Shown here: positions 24,933 through 35,024 of the stretch, one piece after another
Layout of the letters: each line of letters opens with the position of its first letter
How positions within the stretch are numbered: the first letter of the stretch is position 1
Translations under genes and position numbers: made by a program
Source: Chloroflexota bacterium
GTDB taxonomy: Bacteria > Chloroflexota > Anaerolineae > Anaerolineales > Villigracilaceae
Assembly (NCBI GenBank): GCA_016191845.1
Contig: JACPVF010000007.1
Coordinates: 124,001-188,000, forward strand
Direction: 5' to 3'
DNA: 64,000 bases
Notes under the pieces: model-generated
Told to the model about the DNA's origin: nothing
Databases searched by the model: none
The model's input: the letters and a program-made list of their open reading frames with translations, nothing else

Positions 24933-26927
24933 TTATTTACAGGCCGTGATGTCCAGCAACCTGCGGAAGTCTTTGCGATAATCCTCGAGCGAGCGGATGC
25001 CCTGTACCTCATCCACGAGCCTGACACAGGCATCTTGTAGTTTGGCCTGCGTTTCGGGAGAGAGAAAGTCCAGGTAGTCGGCACCGAAATATAAGTAATC
25101 GAATCCCGCCGCCTGCAGTGCGTACGGATCGGGGTCTTCCATCAGTGCAGTCCATTCGGGCTTGGGGTTCCACGAGGTCATCGCATCTGTACTGCGGCCA
25201 AAGACTGTCACTACGCGGCGCGGATCGGGATCAAAGACCATCGCGTCACGCGGAAGTTGGTTCCAGTGGCGGCTTTCCATGCGCACGTCCATCTCGTTGA
25301 TGAAGAGCGGCAGGACAGGTTTCTGGATCGCCAACAATTGAATCCCTAAAAAGACCAATCCACCAAAGGAAGCCACCAATCCGATCGACAACGCGGAGAG
25401 TTTCCAAGACTCACTACGGCGTTGGAGCCAGGTCCACACGAGGGGCACGGCATACAACGTCGGCGGCAGGACCAGGGTGGCCAACAAGCGCGTGTTGGCG
25501 CTGGCGCCCGCCGTGCCCGTGTACTTCACGAAGAGCGAGAAGATGCTCAACGCGGCACTGGCAGCTACACCCGCCTCCCACCACTGGCGGGCTCGAAACA
25601 TCTTCCAGCCCCAGATGGATAGCAGCGGCAGGACCAACAGCACGGGTCCCGTCTCGACCAGGGCCGCGATCAACTGGTAGGGGTTCAACAGGTTCATGAA
25701 ACCCAGATGGCCCGAAACCATTGAGGGTGCGGAGAGCGCAAAATTGAAAGTGTGGAAGGACTCCGTTTCCGCGGAGGGGAACAACTTTCCGCGCACGATC
25801 TCGGTCAGGACCCCACCCTGGACCAGGGCAAAGATCAACGAGGCGGAACCCACTCCCAGCGTGGGCAGGAAGGAGCGGGGGAAAACGATGCGGCGGACGC
25901 GAATCCACTCGAAGAGCAAGACCAGCCCGATGCTCGGATATACAATCAGGAAGGTGTACTCTCCTGTCAACGCATAGGCGGCCAACACCGCCATGAGAAC
26001 GATCCCGCTAGACCAATCGCGCAGGCGGCGGAAGAGCATGATGAGCAAAAGAAGGGTCAGCGTGCCGATCACGCCAACCCCACCCAATGAAATCGAAGCA
26101 GGCGGGTTGATACCGTTGGCGTAGGCGAAGGGGAAGGCCATCGGGCCGCCACCTTCAATCACCCAGGGAGCGATCAACGCCTGTGCAAGATTGGGCGCGG
26201 TGGGGATGCCCGAGCCCATCAGCGTGATGCTCTCGGAGATCTTTTGAGTCAGCGCGGTGGGCAGGAGCAGCAGCAGCCAACGCGCGCCGCCCGCAAAGGT
26301 CACAATGAAGGCGCCGAAGTAGCCCGCCATGCGGCTGCGTGTCATACGGCGTGTGAAGACATAAGCCAGCAGAATCAGCAAGGCCATGACGAAGGCGCGC
26401 GCCATGTCCATCGAAGTCCAGGGGAAGAGGTCACCCAAGCGCATCAACTGCGCAGAGAAGAGCAGGAGCAGATAGTGGTAACCAAAGCGCAGCGCGGGAT
26501 CGAAGGGGAAATGCGGCGGGATGTCGCCCGCTGCCATGATGGAGGTGGTGGGGATATTCTGGAAGTCGTCGAAGATGTCCAGTCCGCGCCCGATGGAGAA
26601 AAACACGTAAAAGAAGAAGATCAGAACGAGAGCTTGGGGAATTGAGAACGCAAAGAGGCTGCGCCAGTCACGCAGGGACTTCCATGCCATGGCCAGGCCA
26701 AAGGCCAGCACGAGGAGCGCGCCCGCCCAAAACGAATAGGGCACGGGCAGGATGTAGGCCGTCAGGTTCGAGACCCACAGCTGAAGGATGAGCCCCAGCG
26801 AGAAGCCCACGATCAGACGGTCGCGTCGCAGGCGGAAGACCTGATGCGCGATAAGGTGCCCACCCAGCATCCAAGCGAGAGCCCACAACACGAAAGGAAT
26901 CAAAGTAAGCAGTTTGGTCATGGTCAA
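24933..26927 (-). CDS. Large polytopic membrane protein, possible GT-C enzyme
   Basis: A 664-residue protein with about 14-16 membrane segments and a soluble C-terminal part (about 560-664). Between early segments lies a loop GLDIFDDFQNIPTTSIMAAG followed by DIPPHFPFDPALRFGYHYLL. An acidic loop of this kind is where GT-C glycosyltransferases bind lipid-phosphate sugars. No family signature was recognised with certainty. The start overlaps the stop of the upstream methyltransferase by ATGA. Other possibilities are a polymerase or flippase. Confidence 0.6.
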   Translation of the reverse strand: MTMTKLLTLIPFVLWALAWMLGGHLIAHQVFRLRRDRLIVGFSLGLILQLWVSNLTAYILPVPYSFWAGALLVLAFGLAMAWKSLRDWRSLFAFSIPQALVLIFFFYVFFSIGRGLDIFDDFQNIPTTSIMAAGDIPPHFPFDPALRFGYHYLLLLFSAQLMRLGDLFPWTSMDMARAFVMALLILLAYVFTRRMTRSRMAGYFGAFIVTFAGGARWLLLLLPTALTQKISESITLMGSGIPTAPNLAQALIAPWVIEGGGPMAFPFAYANGINPPASISLGGVGVIGTLTLLLLIMLFRRLRDWSSGIVLMAVLAAYALTGEYTFLIVYPSIGLVLLFEWIRVRRIVFPRSFLPTLGVGSASLIFALVQGGVLTEIVRGKLFPSAETESFHTFNFALSAPSMVSGHLGFMNLLNPYQLIAALVETGPVLLVLPLLSIWGWKMFRARQWWEAGVAASAALSIFSLFVKYTGTAGASANTRLLATLVLPPTLYAVPLVWTWLQRRSESWKLSALSIGLVASFGGLVFLGIQLLAIQKPVLPLFINEMDVRMESRHWNQLPRDAMVFDPDPRRVVTVFGRSTDAMTSWNPKPEWTALMEDPDPYALQAAGFDYLYFGADYLDFLSPETQAKLQDACVRLVDEVQGIRSLEDYRKDFRRLLDITACK

Positions 26928-27745
26928 ACTTTAGGCTGGGAAACGACGGCGCGGATGAGCGTGACCGCGTCATCGGCGAGGTCCCCGCTGATGAACTCGG
27001 GGCGGATACGGGCGCGCGTCTTCTGGAAGGCGGCTTCGTCGCGTTCACGCACGAGGATGTTCACGCTGGCGAAGGAAGCCTCGAAGGCGCGGCGATAGTC
27101 CCAGAGGCGATAGCGGTTGTGATTGCTGGAGGGATTTAACCAGCCGTACCAGACCGACTTGGAGTAGCACAGCATCTCGAACGGATATTTGAAGAAGTGA
27201 TCGCGCAGGTCCACGTAGTGGATGTGCAAGCCGTTCGGGCTGGTCAGCGCGGCCAGGGCGCGGGTGATACCCTCCACGTCGTCGAGGTGTTCGTAGACCG
27301 AGTTACTGATGACCAAATCCACGGACGGGATGTCGCCTGGCTTCACATCGCGGATGTCGGCTTCGAGCAGGGTCATGCGCTTGTCCCGTGGGCGGACGCG
27401 CTCGCCGTCGAGGCGCAGGTGTGCTTCGTAGCGCGGGAGCAGGCTGCGGTTGTGGGCGTCATCAGGCGGAGCATATTTTTCGCACAGCACCACCGCATCG
27501 GCGCCTGCTTCAAGCAGCCCAACACCGATGTCGAAACGACCACCATAGCCGAAGACCATCACACGCTTGCCTTTAAGCGAGTCGCCGCGTTCAGCCAGCA
27601 CATCCACGTAACGCTGAACGGCAGCCTGCGGGTCGCGCGTTTCGAGTCCAGGCTCGATGACCAGCGAACGCAGCAACAAAAAACGCACGATCTTTTCGGG
27701 CAGGAAATGACGCACGACGCGTGGAAGGAGGTAAGGAAGATTCAC
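26924..27745 (-). CDS. Class I SAM-dependent methyltransferase
   Basis: A 273-residue protein. GKRVMVFGYGGRFDIGVGLLEAG is a SAM loop, followed by LLEADIRDVKPGDIPSVDLVISNSVYEHLDDV and an HIHYVDLRDHFFKYPFEML region. The sugar-O-methyltransferase-like C-terminal half suggests a glycan or lipid substrate. It is transcribed with the adjacent membrane protein through a 4-base overlap. Confidence 0.8.
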   Translation of the reverse strand: MNLPYLLPRVVRHFLPEKIVRFLLLRSLVIEPGLETRDPQAAVQRYVDVLAERGDSLKGKRVMVFGYGGRFDIGVGLLEAGADAVVLCEKYAPPDDAHNRSLLPRYEAHLRLDGERVRPRDKRMTLLEADIRDVKPGDIPSVDLVISNSVYEHLDDVEGITRALAALTSPNGLHIHYVDLRDHFFKYPFEMLCYSKSVWYGWLNPSSNHNRYRLWDYRRAFEASFASVNILVRERDEAAFQKTRARIRPEFISGDLADDAVTLIRAVVSQPKV

Positions 27746-27761
27746 AGTTACACCTTTATCT

Positions 27762-27798
27762 TTACATGACAGTCACCTTGAAGGTGACTGTCATGTAA
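27762..27798. repeat. Perfect inverted repeat with one-base centre
   Basis: Arm TTACATGACAGTCACCTT, a single G, then the exact 18-base complement. It overlaps nothing and fills the gap between two minus-strand genes. A terminator role is possible but there is no T-run. Confidence 0.75.
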
Positions 27799-27799
27799 A

Positions 27800-30151
27800 C
27801 TATTGCAGATATTTTTCACAACCTGTAGGATTCTCACGTGGCACAAGCATCATCACACCCACTGCACGGTCGTCCATGATCGGCTCGTAGAAGCACAGGG
27901 TGGGTGCAGAAACCCAGATCACCCACAAGTCATTCTCCTCCGAGAAGATGCCACTCTCACCCTTCAAGTTGACTTTGAGCGGTTCCGTCACGATCAACGG
28001 GAAACGTTTCGATGCCAGGTCACGGTAATACGGCTGGAAGTAGGCCGCGTTCGAAGCCATGGCCTGATCCATCATGTATTTCTTCTCATACTCGGGTACA
28101 AACGGCACAGGGGTGACGTATCCAAAGGTCAGCAACTGACGCTGGTCCATGAAAAGCACTTCACCCTGTTGGGTGTATTTATTCACCGCAGACTGTATCT
28201 CAGACAGGGCCTTATCCACGTCGTCCTGAGATGGCAGGTCCAGTCGCGCATTGTATCCAGCAGACGGATGGAAGGGCGTGAACGAATGCACGGGCAGGAG
28301 CGCCAAAAAACACAATGCAGCCAATGCCCAGGCAGGCCAGGATTTGACGTTCGGCATACTGACCTGTGAAGCCAAGGCCAGCATGGTTACTGCGATGAGA
28401 GTCCCGATGTACATATCCAGATTGTGCAGGTCGCCGCCGCCGCCGATCTTGGTGCTGATGACCATGCCTGCACCAAGGAATCCCAACAGGGAGCCCCACA
28501 ACGCCAGAGATTGGAAGCCGTCCGGTTTCGCGGGGCGGCTGTACAGGCGGTATACCAACAAGGCAAACAACGGCGCGGTCGCCATGACGGTCAGCAAGAC
28601 AATGCCCGGGCCCAGAGTTGGGTTGGGCAGCAGACGGTACCACAGCAACGGCTGGTTGGCGGTGGAGACTTCGCCGCTGGTGAAACTGGTGAAATTTCCA
28701 AAACTGATGATCAACCCAGGCAGTGCGCCCAAGGCTGCCATCAGTGCAGTGGGCAACAGACGCTGGAACCAATTCCCTTTGCGCTGCGGATAATACAGCA
28801 ACAGGTCGATCAATGCCCCCCAGGCCCCGGGCGAGAAGACCCAGGTCCAACGACTGATACCTGCATACAGGCTGGCCGCCACGAGTGAAGCTCCGCGCAC
28901 ATAGGGCGAAGGGTGAAAAGCGAACAGGGCTACGATGGAGGCCATCAGCATGAAGGGCGGATGCAGCGGCGCAATCAAGATGAAGAAAGCCGAGATCCAC
29001 AGGAAGAGCGCACGCCGCCAGATGACGGAGGGCAGGCGGCGGGTCCAGGCCCAGGCCAGGATCAGCGAGGGAATCGTCAGCAGGACCACGTTCCATAGGC
29101 GGTGGGCAGAGATGGGAAGTCCGCGCCAGAGGTAAAGCACACCCCACAGGCTGTATCGTCCGGGTGTATTGTACGGATCGGGAATACGGCCTGTGTAGTT
29201 ATACAGGTTCTGGGCAAAGACCAACGAATAATCGTACAGGCGATTGCCCTCGGACCACGAAAGCGAGAAAGGCTGGTCGACCACCATCAGCAACATACGC
29301 GCGACGGTGGAAGCGAGGATCAGCCACCCCGTGGCGATTCCCAACGCTTCCAACCCGACGAGTCGGCCTGGTTCCGTGCAGAGGAGGTAAGCCGCCACCC
29401 ATAGCGCAATCAGCGAAATCGCAAAGCGGAAATTGTAATGTGTGATGTAATCCGCCGGGCCGACGGCGTATAACAAAAGGAAGGGCGTTAGCAAGAAGAG
29501 GATTACCAGCAGGGTCCTTGCTTTACCCAACCGTGAGCGCAGGGACAACAACCCATCACGCAGACGATTTCCCCAGGCCGTGTACAAAAATCCCAACAGG
29601 CCGAGCAGGAAGAGCATCCCGACGGCCATCATCCCGCGTGTGGCTAACGAAACTGGAATGTACAGACGCACCTCCTGCACCAGACGTGGGTACAGAAAGA
29701 TGCTGAAGGTCAGGGCAAGTTCGTTCCAACCGAAGGGCCGCTCCTGCCCGGGGTCGAAGAACCAAACCAGAAGTCGGGCCACGGCAGCCGCCATCAGGAA
29801 CTGGGTCCACGGGGCGGTCAGGGTCGCCTGCCAGGGCGAGAAGAGATAGGTCCAGGTGAGAAACCCAAACAAAGTCAGGGCCAGCGGCCAGCGGAAGGAG
29901 GTCCACTTTTGGGCCAGCGGGCGGATCCGCTCGGGCTGCCACAAACTGAGGATCAGGGTGGTCAATCCAATCGCCGCCAGCAGCAGGTATAGAAGGATCG
30001 TGGCTCGTCCAAGCGTGCTCGTCAACCTGGCCCAATTGGGCTCTGGGACGAAGATGCCGCGAATCTCGGGGATGACCAAGGCAAGGCCCGCGGCCAGACC
30101 GATGGCCAGCAGGCCGCGCAGATTGCGAGGAAAGGTTTCTTGAGAATTCAT
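27800..30151 (-). CDS. Very large polytopic membrane protein, GT-C-like
   Basis: A 783-residue protein with about 16-18 membrane segments and an extracytoplasmic C-terminal part (from about residue 620). A segment typical of membrane glycosyltransferases is seen near residue 300: SEGNRLYDYSLVFAQNLYNY, then TGRIPDPYNTPGRYSLWGVL. It could transfer or polymerise lipid-linked sugars, but no named family was recognised. The start overlaps the upstream gene's stop by ATGA. Confidence 0.6.
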   Translation of the reverse strand: MNSQETFPRNLRGLLAIGLAAGLALVIPEIRGIFVPEPNWARLTSTLGRATILLYLLLAAIGLTTLILSLWQPERIRPLAQKWTSFRWPLALTLFGFLTWTYLFSPWQATLTAPWTQFLMAAAVARLLVWFFDPGQERPFGWNELALTFSIFLYPRLVQEVRLYIPVSLATRGMMAVGMLFLLGLLGFLYTAWGNRLRDGLLSLRSRLGKARTLLVILFLLTPFLLLYAVGPADYITHYNFRFAISLIALWVAAYLLCTEPGRLVGLEALGIATGWLILASTVARMLLMVVDQPFSLSWSEGNRLYDYSLVFAQNLYNYTGRIPDPYNTPGRYSLWGVLYLWRGLPISAHRLWNVVLLTIPSLILAWAWTRRLPSVIWRRALFLWISAFFILIAPLHPPFMLMASIVALFAFHPSPYVRGASLVAASLYAGISRWTWVFSPGAWGALIDLLLYYPQRKGNWFQRLLPTALMAALGALPGLIISFGNFTSFTSGEVSTANQPLLWYRLLPNPTLGPGIVLLTVMATAPLFALLVYRLYSRPAKPDGFQSLALWGSLLGFLGAGMVISTKIGGGGDLHNLDMYIGTLIAVTMLALASQVSMPNVKSWPAWALAALCFLALLPVHSFTPFHPSAGYNARLDLPSQDDVDKALSEIQSAVNKYTQQGEVLFMDQRQLLTFGYVTPVPFVPEYEKKYMMDQAMASNAAYFQPYYRDLASKRFPLIVTEPLKVNLKGESGIFSEENDLWVIWVSAPTLCFYEPIMDDRAVGVMMLVPRENPTGCEKYLQ

Positions 30152-31170
30152 AACGACTCGGGTGAACGACGGTGGAACAGTCCGTACAACGGCAAGTATA
30201 ACAGGACAGCCAAATTCATCAGGTAGAATGTGGCACGCCAGGCCAGCAGGATGGGCGACATCACAGCCTGTCCCACACCAAGAACCTCATAAAAATATAA
30301 GGACGTGAACTCAGACACCCCCAGGCTGCCAAAGATGGAGATCGGGACGACCGACAGGAGTTGCAGGATGCAACTGACGAATACAATGCTCCAGTCGCTT
30401 ACAGGCGCAGCGAACATGCGCAGGCTGGCCACCATCCAGCCGAGCGTGACCAGATAATAAAGAAGGGACAAGGCAAATGCCTGTCCCACCATCTGGAAGA
30501 TGACCGAAGGGCTCAGTTCCGCAAAGGCTTCCATCGCGTCCATACCCTTGCGTACCAATGGCATCCTGGCCAGCCTGGTCTTTTCGAGGATCATGGATGA
30601 AAACGACACGAAGGGCCGTCGAAACAAAAGGGTGGCACCAAAGAACAACAGCCCCGCACCGATCACTACCAACAGAATGAGTACCAGGGAATGCAAAGAG
30701 GGAATCTGATCCCACAGGAAGACACTACAGGCCAAAAGCACAACCCAGACAGAGAACAGGTCACCCACCTTGGTGATCAGAAACACCAGCGTGGAACGCC
30801 CCAGTTTGACCCCCTCCTCGGTCTTGAACAACGCCAGATAGGACGCCACTCCCGCCCCCGCCGCGACGAAATTGCTGAGCGCATTCTGCCAGACCACGAT
30901 GCTGACCACGCGCGGATAGGAAGTCTGCCGTCCGAACAGGATATGGTATTGCAGTGCCTTGAGGAAAGTCAGGAGAACATACAGCACAAAGGTCCATGCC
31001 AGCCAGGAATAAGAGACCTGGTCCCGCAGTGAGAGGACCTCGGAGAAATTCGTCTTGGAGAAGACCACCCCAATCAAGAGCAATGCCAGGAGTGCCTTGA
31101 GCAGATTTCCAAAGGGAAATCCCTTCTTCGCAGGCTCCCGGACAGGGGGGACGGGCGCGGGGATTTGCAT
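30148..31170 (-). CDS. Lysylphosphatidylglycerol-synthase-TM/UPF0104 family flippase-like protein
   Basis: A 340-residue integral membrane protein with a Pro-rich cytoplasmic N-terminus and about 8 segments. Family features are LALLLIGVVFSKTNFSEV, VVWQNALSNFVAAGAGVASYLALFKTEEG, and SIFGSLGVSEFTSLYFYEVLGVG near the end, where a glycine-rich turn is conserved. Members are proposed lipid or lipid-sugar translocases. The start at 31170 overlaps the upstream methyltransferase stop by one base. A role in moving a lipid-linked glycan is inference. Confidence 0.78.
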   Translation of the reverse strand: MQIPAPVPPVREPAKKGFPFGNLLKALLALLLIGVVFSKTNFSEVLSLRDQVSYSWLAWTFVLYVLLTFLKALQYHILFGRQTSYPRVVSIVVWQNALSNFVAAGAGVASYLALFKTEEGVKLGRSTLVFLITKVGDLFSVWVVLLACSVFLWDQIPSLHSLVLILLVVIGAGLLFFGATLLFRRPFVSFSSMILEKTRLARMPLVRKGMDAMEAFAELSPSVIFQMVGQAFALSLLYYLVTLGWMVASLRMFAAPVSDWSIVFVSCILQLLSVVPISIFGSLGVSEFTSLYFYEVLGVGQAVMSPILLAWRATFYLMNLAVLLYLPLYGLFHRRSPESL

Positions 31171-31946
31171 CAATCCGCCAGTTTGCACACGAACTCATTG
31201 CAACCGATGGGGATGTCAGCCTGGCGTGCATCCAGCACGTCGAAACCCAGCCCGTGCAAGTGACGGGACATCTCGTCCACACTGGCATACTCGTACGGAT
31301 AACCGCCGACCCAGTCCACGACATTGTGCATGAAATCCATGCCGCGCCGCATGCGGAACGGGTTCTCGAGCGACACCAACCACTTTGCCACATAGATGAT
31401 GGGGGTGAATATCCAGATCAGAAACGTCTGTCCCAACTTGCCAGAGTGGTTGTAGGCCCGCTTCACCATCCACCAGCCGCCCGAAGACCAGTGACGATTG
31501 TAGATGGCGATCATGAACCGTCCGCCCGGCTTGACCAGCGCAGCCGCATTGCGGATGGCCGTTCGCATATCCCCTGTGTGATGCAATACACCCCACGAGT
31601 AGACCAGGTCAAATTGACCCAGGGATTCCACTTGCTCCCCATCCAGGATCGAGGCATACAAGAAAGAGACATTGTCCGCACAATCGAGCCAGCGGACAGC
31701 ATTCTCGCGCGAAACCTGCACAGAGACGGGATCCACATCAATGCCGACCACCGAATTACACCCCAGTCTGGCAGCGGCAATGGAAAACAAGCCACTGCCA
31801 CAACCAATGTCCACAAACGACTTGCCTTGCAGTGTTCCCTCGCCAAACAGGGAATTAAGGGAATGCATGGCATCCTCGATGCGCGCCTCATCCAGTTGAC
31901 GGGAGAAGGAAGCCCAATTCTCGCCGAATTTGAACATTCGCTTCAT
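31170..31946 (-). CDS. Class I SAM-dependent methyltransferase
   Basis: A 258-residue protein. SAM loop KSFVDIGCGSGLFSIAAARLG, acidic loop VVGIDVDPVSVQVSREN, and FDLVYSWGVLHHTGDMRTAI. This family often methylates glycan termini. The ATG at 31946 overlaps the asparagine synthase stop by ATGA, so a longer upstream reading was rejected. Co-transcribed with genes on both sides. Confidence 0.85.
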   Translation of the reverse strand: MKRMFKFGENWASFSRQLDEARIEDAMHSLNSLFGEGTLQGKSFVDIGCGSGLFSIAAARLGCNSVVGIDVDPVSVQVSRENAVRWLDCADNVSFLYASILDGEQVESLGQFDLVYSWGVLHHTGDMRTAIRNAAALVKPGGRFMIAIYNRHWSSGGWWMVKRAYNHSGKLGQTFLIWIFTPIIYVAKWLVSLENPFRMRRGMDFMHNVVDWVGGYPYEYASVDEMSRHLHGLGFDVLDARQADIPIGCNEFVCKLAD

Positions 31947-33820
31947 TGTTGTCCTGCCCACACCGCCAACATGGATAGCGCGTACAGACGCTTGCCATGA
32001 TCCACGCGGGCAGATTTGTGTTCGTCGATAATGCGGGCCAGCACGGCCGAGTCGAACCATTGATTCAGCGGACTGCCCTGCCCGAGCAGCATCTGCTTCG
32101 ACCAGTCGTACAGCGGCCCACGGAACCAGGCCGCCACGGGGATGCCGAATCCCTGTTTGCCGCGGCCCTGAATCGACTCGGGCAATTCTCTGGCGAAAGC
32201 TTTCTTAAGGAGGTACTTGCCGCTGCGCCCCTTGACCTTGAGCTGGTCGGGCACCCGAGCCGCCCATTCCACGATCTCGTGATCGAGAAAGGGTGAGCGG
32301 CCTTCGAGCGAGGCAGCCATCGTCATGCGGTCGGCTTTGACGAGCAGGTCGCCTGGCAGATAAGTATGCAGGTCGGTGTAGAGGGTCTTGTCGAGGTAGG
32401 AACCTTCAGCGGAGTCGAACTGTCTTGCCAGAAGGTTTTGCGCGTTGTTCGGGTCGAAGCGGAATTCCTTTTTCCACAACGCAGTGCGCTGACGCGGCGA
32501 GAAGTATGAACCCCAGCGCAGAATGCTGGCGCGGCGGTCGATCTCGGGGAGTTGTTCCAAGCGCTTGAGCCCGTTGATGAGACTCTGTCCCACGGGGCGG
32601 TCGGCGTTATCGGGGAAGAGTCCCGCAATGGACGGGATCAGGCTGCGGGTCAGGAAGCGCGGCGCACGCGCGTAGGCGTTGGCGAAGCCATCCAGCCAGT
32701 AACGCTGATAGCCCGCGAAATCCTCGTCGCCGCCGTCGCCGTTGAGAGCCACGGTCACGTGTTCGCGCGTCATCACCGAAAGATGATAGAGCGGGATGGC
32801 AGACGAATCCGCGAACGGTTCGCCGAAATGATAGGCGATCTTTTCGAGCGTGGCGGGGATGTCACCGTAGGTCAGCGTGAACTCGTGATGGTCGGTGGAA
32901 TACTTCTGTGCCACAGCACGCGCGTAAGGCAATTCGGTAAAGTTCTGTTCCTGAAAGCCCGCCGAATAGGTCTTGACGGGACCGCTGGCGAACTCGGACA
33001 TGAGCGCCACAACAATGCTCGAGTCGATGCCGCCACTCAGGTGCGCACCCAGCGGACGTTCACTGAGCAGGCGCATCTTGACGGCTTCGCGCAGGCGCGA
33101 GCGCAGTTCCTCGATGAGCTCGTCTTCGCTGGCGGTCCATTTGGGCTGGTAGCTATAGTCCCAATAACGCTGGATGCGCGCGTCGCCGTTCTCCCAGACG
33201 AGGGTATGCGCAGCGGGCAGTTTAAAAATGCCCTGATAAATGGTCAACGGTTCGGGGACATATTGCAGGCTAAGGTATAGGTCGAGTGCTTCGAGGTTGA
33301 CCTCAGGCCTGTGCGGCAGCGCGGTCAGAATGGCGCTTAGTTCTGAACCGAAGTAGAGCGTCCCGTTTTGGATGGTGTAATAGATTGGTTTCTTGCCGAG
33401 ACGGTCACGAGCCAGCAGCAGGCGTTTCTTCTTTTCATCCCACAGAGCAAAGGCGAACATGCCGCGCAAACGCTTGACGCAGTCGTCACCTTCATCTTCA
33501 TAGAAATGGACGACGCATTCGGTGTCGGTCTTGGTGCTGAGGCGATGTCCGCGGTGTTCGAGTTCGGCGCGCATCTCGGGATAGTTGTAGCACTCGCCGT
33601 TGAAGACGATCCAGATGGAACCATCCTCGTTGGAGATGGGCTGGTCGCCGCCGCTGACGTCGATGATGGCCAGGCGGCGCATGGCAAGGCCCACGCCAGC
33701 TTTGGTGTAAAAGCCATCGCTGTCGGGGCCGCGGTGCGCGATCGCAGCATTCATCTTTTCGAGCAGGGCACGCTCAGGGATCTGGTTCGTGGAATGGGAA
33801 AGGCCGCAAATGCCGCACAT
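31943..33820 (-). CDS. asnB: Asparagine synthase (glutamine-hydrolysing)
   Basis: A 625-residue two-domain enzyme. The glutaminase domain begins MCGICGLSHS with the catalytic Cys2, and contains VFNGECYNYPEMRAEL. The synthetase domain has the PP-loop LSGGIDSSIVVALMSEF near residue 265. AsnB homologues are common in O-antigen and EPS clusters, where they may amidate a sugar acid rather than free aspartate. The gene is followed, with a 4-base overlap, by a methyltransferase. Confidence 0.92.
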   Translation of the reverse strand: MCGICGLSHSTNQIPERALLEKMNAAIAHRGPDSDGFYTKAGVGLAMRRLAIIDVSGGDQPISNEDGSIWIVFNGECYNYPEMRAELEHRGHRLSTKTDTECVVHFYEDEGDDCVKRLRGMFAFALWDEKKKRLLLARDRLGKKPIYYTIQNGTLYFGSELSAILTALPHRPEVNLEALDLYLSLQYVPEPLTIYQGIFKLPAAHTLVWENGDARIQRYWDYSYQPKWTASEDELIEELRSRLREAVKMRLLSERPLGAHLSGGIDSSIVVALMSEFASGPVKTYSAGFQEQNFTELPYARAVAQKYSTDHHEFTLTYGDIPATLEKIAYHFGEPFADSSAIPLYHLSVMTREHVTVALNGDGGDEDFAGYQRYWLDGFANAYARAPRFLTRSLIPSIAGLFPDNADRPVGQSLINGLKRLEQLPEIDRRASILRWGSYFSPRQRTALWKKEFRFDPNNAQNLLARQFDSAEGSYLDKTLYTDLHTYLPGDLLVKADRMTMAASLEGRSPFLDHEIVEWAARVPDQLKVKGRSGKYLLKKAFARELPESIQGRGKQGFGIPVAAWFRGPLYDWSKQMLLGQGSPLNQWFDSAVLARIIDEHKSARVDHGKRLYALSMLAVWAGQQ

Positions 33821-33893
33821 AAGGTTTCATCCATGATCTGGAGTCCAAAGCCTTACGGCTTTTGGAACACAACGACAGAGTCGTTGGACTCCG

Positions 33894-35021
33894 CTATATG
33901 ATTTTTTCGAGATATTCAGAATACTGACGGGCCACACTCTCCCACGAGTATTCACGCTCCACACGCTGGCGGGAGGCCTGCCCCATCTGTTCGCGCTTCC
34001 GGGAATCGGTAATCAGCAGGCGCAGCCCATCACGCAGGGCATTTACATCCTCGGGAGTCACCAGGATACCCGTCTCGCCGTCCACCACCAATTCCTCGCT
34101 GCCGGCAATGCGCGTGGCCACCACAGGCAGTCCGCTGGCCATGGCTTCGAGCACGGCATTGGGCATGCCTTCGTGTCGCGAAGGAAAAAGGAACACATTG
34201 GCATGATGATAGCCGTGAGCTAGGGCCTCCTGTGACTGCCAGCCAAGGAAGGTCACCCGCTCGGCAATACCGAGCTCCTGGGCAAGGGACTGGAGAGGCT
34301 CCATCTGCGGGCCATCGCCGGCAATGGTCCAACGCCAGTCCAGATCCTTCAACTGGGCCAGGGCACGCAGCCCGAGGTCGAGCCCCTTCTGGTAGACGAC
34401 GCGTCCCGCCGAGAGCAGGCGCGGCGCGGACCAATCGCGCTGACTCGCATCGAAACGGGAGCCTTCCACGCCGTTGGGAATGATGGGAATCTCGATGGAC
34501 GAGTCGAAGGCACGGGCGAGGGCTCCCAATCCGTGGCTGTTGGCGATCACGCCCGAAGCGGCATGCCAGATGACATGCAGGAACGGACCGATCAATTTGT
34601 GGAAGACCTTGAAGTCGTATGGGCGGAAGCCAGGCACATCCCCGCCGCGTAAAGAAACCACGTATGGGATCCGATACAGGAATTTCAACACCCAGGCAAT
34701 GGCGCCCGAGGGCATGCCGAAAAAGGCCAGGGTGACATCAGGTTTGAATCGACGCGCCAAGCCCAGGGAATACAGGGTGCCAGAAGCGATAAAAGCCAAT
34801 TGCTCGAGCGCACCCGAACGGTCCTGTTTGCGGCGCAGGGCGGGGATGCGGTGAACGGTCACGCCATCCTTCGCCTCCTGGTGTGGCAGGTCACCGAAGT
34901 GGGCGGTCAACACAGCGACCTCGTGGCCAAAGGCGACAAACCAGCGCGCGATGTTCGCACTGGCATTGCCTGCCCCGCCGCCAATGGGCGGATACTCACT
35001 GTTGATGACCAGGATACGCAT
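33894..35021 (-). CDS. Family 4 glycosyltransferase
   Basis: A 375-residue GT-B enzyme. Acceptor half MRILVINSEYPPIGGGAGNASANIAR, donor half LLSAGRVVYQKGLDLGLRAL and VFLFPSRHEGMPNAVLEAMASGLPVVATRIAG, which holds the E-x7-E signature. The Gly-rich loop after the first strand is typical of GT4. Stop lies 73 bases before the asnB start. Sugar specificity unknown. Confidence 0.88.
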   Translation of the reverse strand: MRILVINSEYPPIGGGAGNASANIARWFVAFGHEVAVLTAHFGDLPHQEAKDGVTVHRIPALRRKQDRSGALEQLAFIASGTLYSLGLARRFKPDVTLAFFGMPSGAIAWVLKFLYRIPYVVSLRGGDVPGFRPYDFKVFHKLIGPFLHVIWHAASGVIANSHGLGALARAFDSSIEIPIIPNGVEGSRFDASQRDWSAPRLLSAGRVVYQKGLDLGLRALAQLKDLDWRWTIAGDGPQMEPLQSLAQELGIAERVTFLGWQSQEALAHGYHHANVFLFPSRHEGMPNAVLEAMASGLPVVATRIAGSEELVVDGETGILVTPEDVNALRDGLRLLITDSRKREQMGQASRQRVEREYSWESVARQYSEYLEKII

Positions 35022-35024
35022 GGA